Source of the DNA: JAIQFF01 sp963788505
Lineage (GTDB): Bacteria; Acidobacteriota; Terriglobia; Terriglobales; Acidobacteriaceae
Assembly: GCA_963788505.1 (NCBI GenBank)
Contig: CAWBGY010000011.1
Span: forward strand, 186,001 to 250,000
Reading direction: 5' to 3'
Length of the DNA: 64,000 bases
Each line of letters begins with the position of its first letter. Position 1 is the stretch's first letter. Positions 1 to 7,632 of the stretch are shown here, in pieces. Below the pieces are notes generated by a model. The model did not search any database, had not been told where the DNA came from, and worked only from the letters and a program-made list of their open reading frames with translations. A program made the translations under genes and the position numbers.

Positions 1-166
1 CCAGTTCAGGCCGGGATTGTGCCAGATCAAAGGCTTCTGCAAATGCTGCGCCGTTGGCCATCACTGTAGTCGAGCTAATGACCCCGTGTTCGTGTCCTTC
101 CACGATGGCGCGATTCACGCCCGCGGTAAGACCGAAATCGTCGGCGTTGATGATCAGGCGGCGCAC
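1..166 (-). CDS. ChbG/HpnK (YdjC-like) family deacetylase, N-terminal part
   Basis: Only the amino-terminal ~55 residues are inside the window; the gene continues past position 1. The translation begins RRLIINADDFGLTAGVNRAI and goes on through a GVISSTTVMANG stretch. The NADDFG box carries the metal-binding Asp pair of the ChbG/HpnK carbohydrate deacetylase fold, which removes acetyl groups from chito-oligosaccharides or hopanoid glycolipid precursors. I chose the GTG at 166-164 because it directly precedes the conserved core; no good ribosome-binding site is visible, so the start is uncertain. It lies 68 bp downstream of the small basic protein gene on the same strand. The substrate cannot be told from this fragment. 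Confidence 0.8.
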   Translation of the reverse strand, partial: MRRLIINADDFGLTAGVNRAIVEGHEHGVISSTTVMANGAAFAEAFDLAQSRPEL

Positions 167-234
167 GCGCCAGTCTAGCAGGGATAATATGGGATTACGC
201 TTTCAGCCAGATGGCTGAGTGCGCCAGGAGCCGG

Positions 235-471
235 CTACGTCTTCGCGGCCCTGACCTTCGCCCAGCGGGCTTTCTGGGCGCGGCGGATTGCGGCCCGGCC
301 CTTGGCGCTCAGAGGACGCCGCTTCTTCTTCGCAGCTGGCGGGCGCTTGCCTTCGCCATCGCGGTAGACCCCGGCAAAGGCGGCGAGCGCCGCGTTCAAT
401 CCCGAGAGTTGCTGTTGTAACCGGTCGCGCTCTTTCTTCAACTGCCCGACAATCCTGGTCAAGTCCGCCAT
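235..471 (-). CDS. small basic coiled-coil protein, hypothetical
   Basis: A 78-residue protein. Residues 1-30 (MADLTRIVGQLKKERDRLQQ) look like a short coiled coil; the C-terminal half is Lys/Arg/Ala-rich with a RRPLSAKGRAAIRRAQKARW motif that I associate with small acidobacterial and related proteins of unknown, possibly nucleic-acid-binding, function. The ATG at 471 is preceded by AGGGGGAA about 11 nt upstream, favouring it over an upstream in-frame start at 528. It precedes the ChbG/HpnK-like gene on the same strand. No function can be assigned. Confidence 0.65.
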   Translation of the reverse strand: MADLTRIVGQLKKERDRLQQQLSGLNAALAAFAGVYRDGEGKRPPAAKKKRRPLSAKGRAAIRRAQKARWAKVRAAKT

Positions 472-570
472 TGATATAGGTTCCCCCTGCGGTTGATTGT
501 AACAGCGCCTAGAACAAGAACATGACATCCAATGGTAGGATTCTGGTCCGAGGCGAGGGTGTAGACCATT

Positions 571-1410
571 ATGAAACTCTATCGGACAAGTTCTAGATAC
601 GTCGTCGAAGAACGCGATCGGTTTTATTTACCCGGGACGGACCTCGGGCACGGGGAGTCATTAACGGCGAAGGACGATCTGCATGGATACCTTCGGCGCG
701 AGATCCACAGTGGAAATTGGATTGAAGGAGAGCGCCCCGCGCCCGAAGACTTGCGAGCTCCAATCGAAAATCAGGAAGTGTGGGCAGCCGGCGTCACTTA
801 TTATCGCAGCCGGGAAGCGCGCATTCAGGAATCGAAGTCTGCCGGCGGCGGTGATTTTTACGATCGCGTTTACGATGCCGAGCGGCCGGAGCTCTTCTTC
901 AAGGCAACGGCGCATCGCGTGGTCGGCCCCAACGAAAAAGTTGCCATACGCGAAGACTCTACCTGGTCGGTGCCCGAGCCGGAGCTGGCGCTCCTCATTT
1001 CCCCGCAAGGAAGAATCACCGGCTACACCATCGGCAATGACATGAGCTCCCGCAGTATTGAAGGAGAAAACCCTCTGTATCTGCCACAAGCTAAAGTGTA
1101 CGACCGAAGTTGCGCTCTTGGTCCCTGCATACTGCTTGCGCCGGACCCTTTACCTTCGTCCACGGAGATCAGCCTGGAGATCGTGCGTGGGACGAAGCGC
1201 GAGTTTGCCGCTACCACTACGCTCTCCAGCATGAAACGAGATCCGGCGTCGCTGGTGGAGTATCTCTACCGGAGTAACAGTTTTCCCAGCGGCTGCTTTC
1301 TGCTTACCGGCACCGGGATCGTGCCCCCGGATTCGTTTACTCTCGCGCCCGGTGACGAGATTCGAATTGCCATCACCGGCATCGGAACCCTCGTCAATAC
1401 CGTGGGTTGA
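571..1410 (+). CDS. fumarylacetoacetate hydrolase family protein (possible 2-keto-3-deoxy sugar acid dehydratase)
   Basis: A 279-residue protein whose C-terminal ~210 residues are an FAH-type mixed beta-roll. Visible landmarks are WAAGVTYYRSREARIQES, RVYDAERPELFFKAT, VPEPELALLISP (acidic metal ligands), GYTIGNDMSSRSIEGENPLY and LPQAKVYDRSCALGP. The family uses Mg2+/Mn2+ to hydrolyse C-C bonds or dehydrate 2-keto-3-deoxy acids. This particular combination of blocks resembles 2-keto-3-deoxy-arabinonate/xylonate dehydratases rather than true fumarylacetoacetase; that sub-assignment is an inference. It is likely cytoplasmic, since no signal peptide is seen. It stands alone on the plus strand ahead of tRNA-Val. 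Confidence 0.85.
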   Translation: MKLYRTSSRYVVEERDRFYLPGTDLGHGESLTAKDDLHGYLRREIHSGNWIEGERPAPEDLRAPIENQEVWAAGVTYYRSREARIQESKSAGGGDFYDRVYDAERPELFFKATAHRVVGPNEKVAIREDSTWSVPEPELALLISPQGRITGYTIGNDMSSRSIEGENPLYLPQAKVYDRSCALGPCILLAPDPLPSSTEISLEIVRGTKREFAATTTLSSMKRDPASLVEYLYRSNSFPSGCFLLTGTGIVPPDSFTLAPGDEIRIAITGIGTLVNTVG

Positions 1411-1572
1411 TCACGGAGTCGCACCCGCCGAAAGCCTTCCCACCCCCAGGGCCCGGCGGCCGTGCCGCATCCCGGAAGCGGATTTCTTGGTAAGATAGCC
1501 GCATTGCTCCTCACGCCCTGATATCAAGCCGATCGAACTCCTAGATCGAGTTGCAGGGACTGACCGCGAGAT

Positions 1573-1649
1573 GGGCGGTTAGCTCAGCTGGTTAGAGCGC
1601 CTGCCTTACAAGCAGGAGGTCGCAGGTTCGAATCCTGCACTGCCCACCA
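1573..1649 (+). tRNA. tRNA-Val (anticodon TAC)
   Basis: A complete cloverleaf with encoded CCA. The acceptor stem GGGCGGT pairs with ACTGCCC (one G-U), the D-arm is agctcagctggttagagc, and the anticodon stem CCTGC/GCAGG closes the loop CTTACAA with anticodon TAC at 1607-1609. The T-arm is GCAGGTTCGAATCCTGC, followed by discriminator A and CCA. It reads GTA valine codons. Confidence 0.98.
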
Positions 1650-1671
1650 TATTTCCTCAAGCTATTCATGT

Positions 1672-1911
1672 GATTAGCGGCGCGGCGCTGACCATCTCTT
1701 GAGCGAGTGATTCAGCGCTGTGACCAGAATTGTGCCCACCCAGCCGCGCCATAGCATCCAGAACCGCATCTTCGGAAGGATGATAAGGCAAATCCAGCCC
1801 ATCGCCCAAAACCGGAAGGACACCCTCAAAAACCGAAACCAGCCTGTAATTCTCGGTGACATTAAATAGATATCTTGCTATAGTTTGCCCGCCGCTTATT
1901 CGTCTGCCGCA
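1672..1911 (-). pseudogene. open frame with coding character but no start codon (possible gene remnant)
   Basis: Reading the minus strand, a frame runs from a TAA near 1913 to a stop at about 1672 and encodes roughly 78 residues, including SGGQTIARYLFNVTENYRL, VFEGVLPVLGDGLDLPYHPS and AVLDAMARLGG. Composition and third-base use look coding, but there is no ATG, GTG or TTG in a sensible place. An ATG-started 62-residue frame overlaps it, but its Trp/Phe/Met-rich composition looks like a shadow. I read this as the 3' part of a decayed or frameshifted gene of unknown function. The rest of 1650-2072 shows no supported gene. Confidence 0.3.
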
Positions 1912-2072
1912 TTAGCTCTCTGTGTTGCCGGGTCCTTCGTCTGGCTCGGCTCAAAGAGTTTTTCCTTATCCAGCGACTGAAAAGTTCGCTTACTTAGGCC
2001 CCTGCAATTTTTTCTCTGGCCATTAGGGATTGGTCCGCCAATCCCCATCCCCTGTATGAGAGAGAGATTTCT

Positions 2073-3719
2073 ATGATGAGGGTGATCGCTTTAGTCTTTG
2101 CAACTCTTCTCCTCGCCAACACTCCATTGCTTGCCAGCGGGCCGACCTTTGTGCAGGCGACGTCGGCGACCCCGCAGACGGCGAGCGCGTCGGTGATCGT
2201 GACCTATCCGGTGGCGCAGACGGCGGGGAACCTGAACGTGGTAGTGGTAGGGTGGAACGACACGACGTCGACGGTGAGTATGGTGGGCGACAGCCTGGGG
2301 AACAACTATGCGCTGGCGATCGGACCGACGACTGGGACGGGGTTGAGGCAGTCGATCTACTACGCCGCAGGCATCCGGTCGGGCATTAATACGGTAACGG
2401 TAAGGTTCAACCAGGCGGCCAGGTATGTGGACATCCGCGTGCTCGAGTATCGCGGAGTGGACCCTGCTAATCCTGTGGATGTGACGGCGGGAGCGGCGGG
2501 CAGCGGGTCGACCGCGAGCAGTGGTGCGGCCACGACCAGGTCAGCGAGCGACTTGATCTTCGGAGCGGGGACGACCGCGCAGCGGTTTTCAGCGGCGGGA
2601 GTGGGATTTATTTCGCGGATCATAACCAGTCCGGACGGGGACATCGCCGAAGACGAGACGGTCAGCACTTCAGGAAGCTACAATGCGACAGCGTCAAACA
2701 CCTGGGGTAGCTGGGCAATGCAGATGGTTGCCTTCCGCGCAAGCGGACAAGGTTCGGGTAATCCGGCGGCGCCGACTGTGAGTGCGATCTCGCCGAATAC
2801 CGGCACCGCAAATGGCGGCACGGCGGTGACCGTCACGGGTACAGGTTTCCGGTCGGGAGCGACGCTGACGATCGGCGGCACCGCGGCGACCGGCGTGACC
2901 GTGGTGAGCAGCACGTTGATTACGGCGACAACTCCCGCGCACGCCGCAGGAGCGGCCGACCTGGGAGTGGTGAACACGGATAACCAGATGGGCACATTGA
3001 GTGGTGGCTACACCTACACCTCAGGCACGGGCGGCGCGCCGACAGCTCCGCCGGGCGCGACGTTCTTCGACAATTTTTCAAGTGGATCGCTCGATACTTC
3101 TAAATGGATCCCATCCAACTGGGGCGCTCCCGGCGGAGGCACGTTCGTTCCTTCATATCTCGACTTCTCCTCCGGGATGCTGCGGATCAAAGTCACGCAG
3201 ACCTCTTCGGGCGGCGGGGTCGCGTCAGTGGGCGGCGAATTGCAGTCCAAAACGGCCTTTGGCTTCGGAACCTATGAGTGGGTCATGCGCGCTTCTTCGA
3301 CCTCAAGCACTCCCACGGGATCCGGTGTAGCCGTCTCCGGCCAGATCAGCTCGGGCTTCATCTTTGTGAACAACTCACAGACCGAGATCGACAGCCCGGA
3401 GATTGAAGGACAGAACCCCGGTACGGTCTGGTGGACAAGCTGGACCAGCGTGAACACGAAACAATATACCGAGACGCAAGCGCCCTTCGCACCCGAGCAA
3501 GGCTTCCACTCTTACAAGTGCGTGTGGACGTCGACTTCAATCAAGTTCTATATGGACGGCGTGCTGGTGGCGACGCACACTGGCGTCGTCCCGCAAACCC
3601 CAGCGTTCGCTATGATCAACCACTGGGGAACAAACAGCACCGGCTGGGGTGGTCTAGCCACCACCAACATCACTCGTTATATGTTCGTGCGGAGTTTCAG
3701 TTTCAGCCCGCTTCACTAG
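2073..3719 (+). CDS. secreted protein with TIG/IPT and GH16-like lectin/glucanase domains
   Basis: 548 residues. Residues 1-22 are a signal peptide (ALVFATLLLANTPLLAS). Residues ~25-225 form a beta-rich Ser/Thr/Gly module common in secreted acidobacterial proteins. Residues ~232-318 are a TIG/IPT immunoglobulin-like domain (SAISPNTGTANGGTAVTVTG). Residues ~328-548 are a concanavalin-A-like GH16 domain. E438-I-D440-S-P-E443 fits the GH16 catalytic pattern ExDxxE (nucleophile, assisting Asp, acid/base), followed by Trp-rich substrate-cleft segments and FHSYKCVWTSTSIKFYMDG. This suggests an extracellular beta-glucan/galactan hydrolase or binding protein; the substrate is unknown. ATG 2073 has an AGAGAGAG tract just upstream. 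Confidence 0.8.
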   Translation: MMRVIALVFATLLLANTPLLASGPTFVQATSATPQTASASVIVTYPVAQTAGNLNVVVVGWNDTTSTVSMVGDSLGNNYALAIGPTTGTGLRQSIYYAAGIRSGINTVTVRFNQAARYVDIRVLEYRGVDPANPVDVTAGAAGSGSTASSGAATTRSASDLIFGAGTTAQRFSAAGVGFISRIITSPDGDIAEDETVSTSGSYNATASNTWGSWAMQMVAFRASGQGSGNPAAPTVSAISPNTGTANGGTAVTVTGTGFRSGATLTIGGTAATGVTVVSSTLITATTPAHAAGAADLGVVNTDNQMGTLSGGYTYTSGTGGAPTAPPGATFFDNFSSGSLDTSKWIPSNWGAPGGGTFVPSYLDFSSGMLRIKVTQTSSGGGVASVGGELQSKTAFGFGTYEWVMRASSTSSTPTGSGVAVSGQISSGFIFVNNSQTEIDSPEIEGQNPGTVWWTSWTSVNTKQYTETQAPFAPEQGFHSYKCVWTSTSIKFYMDGVLVATHTGVVPQTPAFAMINHWGTNSTGWGGLATTNITRYMFVRSFSFSPLH

Positions 3720-4101
3720 CCGCGGGGAGAATTTTTCGTAGGGGTCTGAGCGACTGTGAGGACGTGTGTGCCCCAGGTGAGCTGGCGGCGCGGCGGGCGT
3801 GGTATGCCCTCAGGGTCTGCATTGATGGTTGCTGAAACAACGTCATTGCACTCATTGAGCCGGATTTTGGCGAACAAACGGCGCAAACTGGTGCTGCCTG
3901 TCTACAGCAGCTATCCCTTTGCTTTAATGACGTATCCCGACTTCGCCCTCTGAATTAGGTCAGATGTTGCCGAGCATCACGTCAGAAATGACAGTCCGCC
4001 TGCTGCTTGACATTCGTGCATTCGCCCCCGCCAAGGGCGGTGCAAAAATGTTAGGTTGCTGACGAGCGATTTCGCTTGTCTTCGGCGATAGGAGCATACA
4101 A
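3720..4101. other. intergenic stretch with no supported gene
   Basis: About 380 bp between the GH16-like gene and the Cys-rich hypothetical. Short frames here lack ribosome-binding sites and family signals. The only notable item is the left copy (3871-3910) of an imperfect direct repeat whose right copy is at 4573-4615. Confidence 0.4.
3871..3910 (+). repeat. imperfect direct repeat, left copy
   Basis: CGAACAAACGGCGCAAACT followed a few bases later by GCCTGT and CAGCAG. The copy at 4573-4615 has CGAACAAACAGCGCAAACT (18 of 19 identical), then GCCTGT and CAGCAG in the same order with a 4-base length difference. The pair brackets the Cys-rich hypothetical gene. Confidence 0.45.
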
Positions 4102-4521
4102 ATGCCAGGGGAATCTGCAGACGAACGGAAACTGCGAGAGCAAGGATACATTCGGATCGACAGGTTTTGTAATGCGTTGGACACATGGGCCCGGGTATGC
4201 CAAAAAGAGCTACCCACCGATCACGAACGTCATCGCCGATGGCGCAACGAGTTCGGTGAGCATTGGCAGTTCATACGCTTAGCGATCGCAAAGAGTTGTC
4301 TGTTGGATCGCCTCATCTACGGCGGCGAACAGCTTCGCAAGGAGATGTGTCCGACTCACAAGGGGCAATGGAGCGGCTGCAATATCTCGGGGGAGAAGCC
4401 CTGCGAATGCCAGCACGACACCTGCATTACCGGCTGGCTACCAAATCCAGGCGACCCAAAGTCGCAGGCATCATTCAGGGTGACATTACTGAGCAATATC
4501 TTGAAACGGGGCCAGGGCTAG
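4102..4521 (+). CDS. hypothetical protein with Cys-rich C-terminal motif
   Basis: 139 residues, no signal peptide. The N-terminal ~75 residues are helical and charged (IRIDRFCNALDTWARVCQKE). The C-terminal part has a zinc-site-like pattern: MCPTHKGQWSGCN, then EKPCECQHDTC and TGWLPNP. Similar CPxHxGxWSG...TGWLP tails occur in uncharacterised proteins of actinobacteria and phages; no function is known to me. A clear ribosome-binding site (AGGAGCATACAAATG) supports the start. The gene sits between two copies of an imperfect direct repeat, so it may have arrived as a small cassette (inference). Confidence 0.65.
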   Translation: MPGESADERKLREQGYIRIDRFCNALDTWARVCQKELPTDHERHRRWRNEFGEHWQFIRLAIAKSCLLDRLIYGGEQLRKEMCPTHKGQWSGCNISGEKPCECQHDTCITGWLPNPGDPKSQASFRVTLLSNILKRGQG

Positions 4522-4572
4522 CAGTCTGCAAAGTCAGATGGCCCGCTCTACCGGAGGTGGTAGCTACAGGGA

Positions 4573-4615
4573 CGAACAAACAGCGCAAACTTGCGATAAC
4601 GCCTGTTAACAGCAG
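4573..4615 (+). repeat. imperfect direct repeat, right copy
   Basis: Second copy of the CGAACAAAC(A/G)GCGCAAACT ... GCCTGT ... CAGCAG repeat also seen at 3871-3910. It ends a few bases before the convergent gene at 4623. Confidence 0.45.
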
Positions 4616-4622
4616 GTTACAG

Positions 4623-5207
4623 TCACGTTTGCCAGACTGGTGCTTGGGACTCCTCGATCCACTTACCATCTCGCAAGCGAAACACGTAGACGGCACCACC
4701 CCCAGCCATGTGATCAATTCCGTCAGTCGCATAGAACAACGCAATGGTCTTCTTGGAGTCGAAGCCAACCCGCGACAGAGTCACGAGCCTAGCATCGCTA
4801 CCATATCGGCGATGGAACCGTGACCATCCGTTCCTCCCTCTGAATAGCTGCTCGTATTGTCGCTCAGAAATCCGTCGCAAATTCGGGACTCCCGCAACGG
4901 AGGGAATCTGACATGTGGGTTTCTGTTTTGCCTTGAAGTCATTTCGCACGTCGGAAGGAGTTCCCTGACCACTGATTGCCAATCTCAAATTGGCATAGTC
5001 AATGTCGATCCCGGTCGCTTCGGTGGTCGTGACAACGACTGTGAGGTTGTTCTTGTGCGCTGACCATTTCAGATAGCTGACCAAGACACGCATCTCGTCT
5101 GGTGGCACGACGCACCTTGACGATGCGTTCGCTGCGCTCTTCGCATTCGCGAAGGGGACTAAAATTATCGATACAAGTACAACAAAGCCAGCCGAACGAA
5201 GGCTCAT
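4623..5207 (-). CDS. secreted hypothetical protein
   Basis: 194 residues from the ATG at 5207, chosen because AAGGGAGACTGCG precedes it and because residues 1-22 (MSLRSAGFVVLVSIILVPFA) then form a clean signal peptide; the longer in-frame extension has no such support. The mature part contains SSRCVVPPDEMRVLVSYLKW and ends with a beta-strand segment (AGGGAVYVFRLRDGKWIEES) that looks like a small beta-sheet domain of exported proteins. Two Cys could form a disulfide. No family assigned. The IS110-type element lies directly upstream of its promoter, near 5286, and a TACAAT-like -10 box is still present between the element and the start. Confidence 0.6.
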   Translation of the reverse strand: MSLRSAGFVVLVSIILVPFANAKSAANASSRCVVPPDEMRVLVSYLKWSAHKNNLTVVVTTTEATGIDIDYANLRLAISGQGTPSDVRNDFKAKQKPTCQIPSVAGVPNLRRISERQYEQLFRGRNGWSRFHRRYGSDARLVTLSRVGFDSKKTIALFYATDGIDHMAGGGAVYVFRLRDGKWIEESQAPVWQT

Positions 5208-5298
5208 CGCAGTCTCCCTTATATTGTAGACACCGCACGGGTTCGGTTGTTTGGTACTCAGGTAACTGACGTAACATCGCCTCTCTGACAATGTCGGC

Positions 5299-5525
5299 GG
5301 TGTCAAGTAGTTTTCGAGCACACTGCGGCGTGCACTCGAATAAGAGCGCCATTTCGCTCTAGTTGAAGAACTGCCAATCCAACCACGGCTCGCATCTTAA
5401 TCGTCTCAGGTCGGGAACTCGGTCCGACCCATGCATCTCTTCGGTCGCAAGCTGCGATCATGATTACTACTTCAGACTCCCCCGGTGAAAGGGGAGCGGG
5501 ACGCCGCAATCAATTACTCGGTGTT
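5299..5525 (-). ncRNA. candidate bridge (seek) RNA of the IS1111-like element
   Basis: Between the transposase stop and the terminal IR, the minus-strand transcript can form five successive hairpins (plus-strand coordinates): 5477-5496 (CTCCCC/GGGGAG), about 5443-5456 (TCGCA/TGCGA), 5409-5429 (GGTCGG/CCGACC), about 5345-5360 (GAGCG/CGCTC) and 5313-5340 (11-bp stem with two G-U pairs, 6-nt loop). IS1111-type elements encode the guide RNA that pairs with donor and target DNA in this position, downstream of the transposase. Position, length and structure fit; the identity of the pairing loops is not shown. Confidence 0.4.
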
Positions 5526-6578
5526 CTACTGCACACCATGGCGATGTCCGGGCTGTCCCGCGTGCGAACCGAACTTTTTCACCTGCTCGTAATCCCATCC
5601 CTGGCGCCACATCCAGTACAAACCAATGGCGAGTCTCCGCGCCATCGCCACCTTGGCGATCTTCCGTCCTCGCCGCATGGCTAAGTGAAAATACTTGCTG
5701 CGCCATTCCGGCAGGATACGTACCGTGACCTGGGCTGCTTCCACCAGCAAGAAGCGCAATAGAGAGTTCCCTTGTTTGGTGATATGCCCCAGTCGACGCC
5801 GGTTGCCGCTCGAGTCCTCCAACGGCACCAGTCCCAGATAGCTCGCGATTTGCTTCCCACACTCAAACCGCTCTGCCTTTCCGATGATCAGCACGAAGGC
5901 CAACGCGGTCAACGGACCCACGCCGGGATGGGTCATCAACCGCTTCGCCTCTGGACAGTTTTCGACTTCTTGCTCGATCGCCTGGCTCAGCTCCGCGATG
6001 GTCGGATTCAGTCGATCCAGCAGCTCCAGCAGATCGCACCGTCGCCGGCTGGCCCACGGAGCCAGGCGAAACGATTCCAGTTGCTGTCGTCCGCGCTCCC
6101 GCCATAACCGCTTCTTGCAACGCAGTCCCTGGTTCAGCGCTACGGCCTGCAGTTGGTTCATGATGCGCGTGCGCGCCTGCACCAGGCGATGCCGGTGCCA
6201 GAGCAGTTGCCGCAGATCCCGATTCTCCCAACTCGGCACCCAGATCTGCGGAAAGTCATCCTTCAGCATGAGTTTCAGAATCAGCTGCGCATCTTGCCGA
6301 TCGGTCTTCTGTTTGCGGACTCGCTTGGCGCGTATCTGGGCTGCGTCTCCGATCCACAACTCCAACTGCAGCTCGGCCAGCAGTCGTTCGAACCAGCGCG
6401 CGTGCCCACTGGCTTCCATTCCCACACGCACTTTCTTGCCCTGCGCCGCGAGATCGCGGTAGAACTGCTCCGCCTCCGCGGGATGCGCCAAACGTTTTTC
6501 CTGAAACTCTCCGCTGTCGGTATCCACCGAAGCAATTTGTTGAAACTCGGGGTGAAAATCTACACCTATAATAATCAT
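5526..6578 (-). CDS. IS110 family transposase (DEDD recombinase)
   Basis: 350 residues. The N-terminal RuvC-like domain starts MIIIGVDFHPEFQQIASVDT (first Asp), then has VGMEASGHARWFERL (Glu) and RKQKTDRQDAQLIL (two Asp), completing the DEDD set. The C-terminal Transposase_20 domain shows THPGVGPLTALAFVLIIG and ASYLGLVPLEDSSGNRRRLG, where the conserved Ser acts as nucleophile, then QGNSLLRFLLVEAAQ. Members excise and insert through an RNA-guided recombination that needs both domains. The gene is full length with no frameshift. The start has a strong AAAGGAGCCGAACG ribosome-binding site, but it is buried in a long hairpin. Confidence 0.95.
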   Translation of the reverse strand: MIIIGVDFHPEFQQIASVDTDSGEFQEKRLAHPAEAEQFYRDLAAQGKKVRVGMEASGHARWFERLLAELQLELWIGDAAQIRAKRVRKQKTDRQDAQLILKLMLKDDFPQIWVPSWENRDLRQLLWHRHRLVQARTRIMNQLQAVALNQGLRCKKRLWRERGRQQLESFRLAPWASRRRCDLLELLDRLNPTIAELSQAIEQEVENCPEAKRLMTHPGVGPLTALAFVLIIGKAERFECGKQIASYLGLVPLEDSSGNRRRLGHITKQGNSLLRFLLVEAAQVTVRILPEWRSKYFHLAMRRGRKIAKVAMARRLAIGLYWMWRQGWDYEQVKKFGSHAGQPGHRHGVQ

Positions 6579-6581
6579 CGT

Positions 6582-6650
6582 TCGGCTCCTTTCTCCCGAG
6601 CCTGTTGGTTGGTGTTGGCACCACCAACTTTACTCGGGCGTCGGAGCCGA
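6582..6650 (-). promoter_or_regulatory. nested hairpin sequestering the transposase ribosome-binding site
   Basis: Three concentric stems: TCGGCTCC (6582-6589) with GGAGCCGA (6643-6650); CCCGAG (6595-6600) with CTCGGG (6633-6638); and an apical stem GTTGGT-GGTG / CACC-ACCAAC (6604-6628, one bulged T, TTGG loop). On the transposase mRNA the outer arm contains the GGAG of the ribosome-binding site. Such a fold would block translation from read-through transcripts, a control known in other insertion sequences. Its outer arm also overlaps the terminal inverted repeat, so it could instead be a recombination or RNA-structural element. Confidence 0.55.
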
Positions 6651-6922
6651 CATTGTCATGGAATCAATTACACTCATTGACCGGAACCCGACCCCGCCGA
6701 TGTGCAGTCTCCATCCCCAGGGGGCTGCCGGAATACAAAAAAACCAGGGGCGCGTGGGTGCCGGGGGGTGATCGATCCGGCAGCACAGGGGCGCACGCGG
6801 ACCGATGGCCAGAAATTAAGTGCGCGGATGATGGCGTGGAAGGTTAAAACGCGCCAATTGTAGACATGATGTTTTGCGTTTCGCGATGGCAAGTGTAATC
6901 CTCGCAAACGGAGAAACAAGCC

Positions 6923-7576
6923 ATGTGCTTTTCAGCGACAGCGAACTTTGTGGGCAGTGGAGTTCTGGGCGCCGTCGGCGTCGTCACTTTGACGAAGGTA
7001 AAGCATAGACGCGAAGTCTTTTTCGCAGCGCTGCCCCTGCTCTTCGCGATTCATCAGTTCACTGAGGGATTCGTATGGCTGGGTTTGGACGGGATCCTAT
7101 CGCCTGCGGTGGCGCACGACATGGGTGCGGCCTTCATGCTGTATGCGCAGGGATTGCTCCCTTTCTTCCTGCCGCTGAGCGTGCTGCTGTTCGAGCCTGA
7201 CCGCAAGAACCGCAAGCTCATGCTGCCGTTCCTCGTGCTCGGCGGAGCCACGGCGCTCTATATCCTGTGGGCGCTGACGGCATTCCCACTGCAGGTTTAC
7301 GTCAGAGGAAACAGCATCGTCTACATCAATCAGGCGACAAACAATACGGCGGTTGCGGTGCTCTACGTGATTGCTACTTGCGGCGCGCTGTTTTTCTCGC
7401 AGATCAGGATGATGGTGGTGTTCGGCGCGGCAAACCTGGTGATTCTTCTGGTTGTGATGGAGGTCAAGCGGTACGCGTTCACCTCGCTGTGGTGTGCCTA
7501 TGCGGCGATTGCGAGTGTGATCATCCTCGCCTACTTCTGGAAAAGCATGGAAGAGCGTCCGTTCCGCTACGCGTAG
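6923..7576 (+). CDS. DUF6629 family integral membrane protein
   Basis: 217 residues beginning MCFSATANFVGSGVLGAVG, the signature start of DUF6629 proteins, with about seven hydrophobic membrane-spanning segments (for example LPLLFAIHQFTEGFVWLGL, MLPFLVLGGATALYILWAL, LVILLVVMEVKRYAFTSLW). It is an inner-membrane protein of unknown function; conserved His and Trp in the second segment are typical of the family. The ribosome-binding site GGAGAAACAAGCC precedes the start. The 260 bp upstream (6660-6922) contain only an 8-bp inverted repeat (CTGCCGGA/TCCGGCAG near 6725 and 6775) and no gene. Confidence 0.8.
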   Translation: MCFSATANFVGSGVLGAVGVVTLTKVKHRREVFFAALPLLFAIHQFTEGFVWLGLDGILSPAVAHDMGAAFMLYAQGLLPFFLPLSVLLFEPDRKNRKLMLPFLVLGGATALYILWALTAFPLQVYVRGNSIVYINQATNNTAVAVLYVIATCGALFFSQIRMMVVFGAANLVILLVVMEVKRYAFTSLWCAYAAIASVIILAYFWKSMEERPFRYA

Positions 7577-7632
7577 CCAACGCCTTCAGTCTTCGGTTCG
7601 CGACAGTTTTCTTTGGGTGGATGCGGACTTTT

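Larger units (their letters stand above)
5286..6658 (-). mobile_element. IS110 family (IS1111-like) insertion sequence
   Basis: The element is delimited by a perfect 13-bp inverted repeat, TGACAATGTCGGC at 5286-5298 and its complement at 6646-6658, enclosing one DEDD transposase gene. The layout (IR about 68 nt before the transposase start, long ~230-nt noncoding end after the stop, subterminal IRs) is what is known for the IS1111 subgroup. True ends are probably a few bases outside the IRs, and no target duplication is expected for this family. The noncoding right end (5298-5525) folds into a series of hairpins and is a candidate bridge/seek RNA. The start-proximal end folds into a long nested hairpin over the transposase ribosome-binding site. 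Confidence 0.75.

Noticed and set aside
4573..4615. Integron attC site
   Set aside because: The repeat lacks clear complementary core sites (RYYYAAC/GTTRRRY) in the right arrangement, and no integrase is present.
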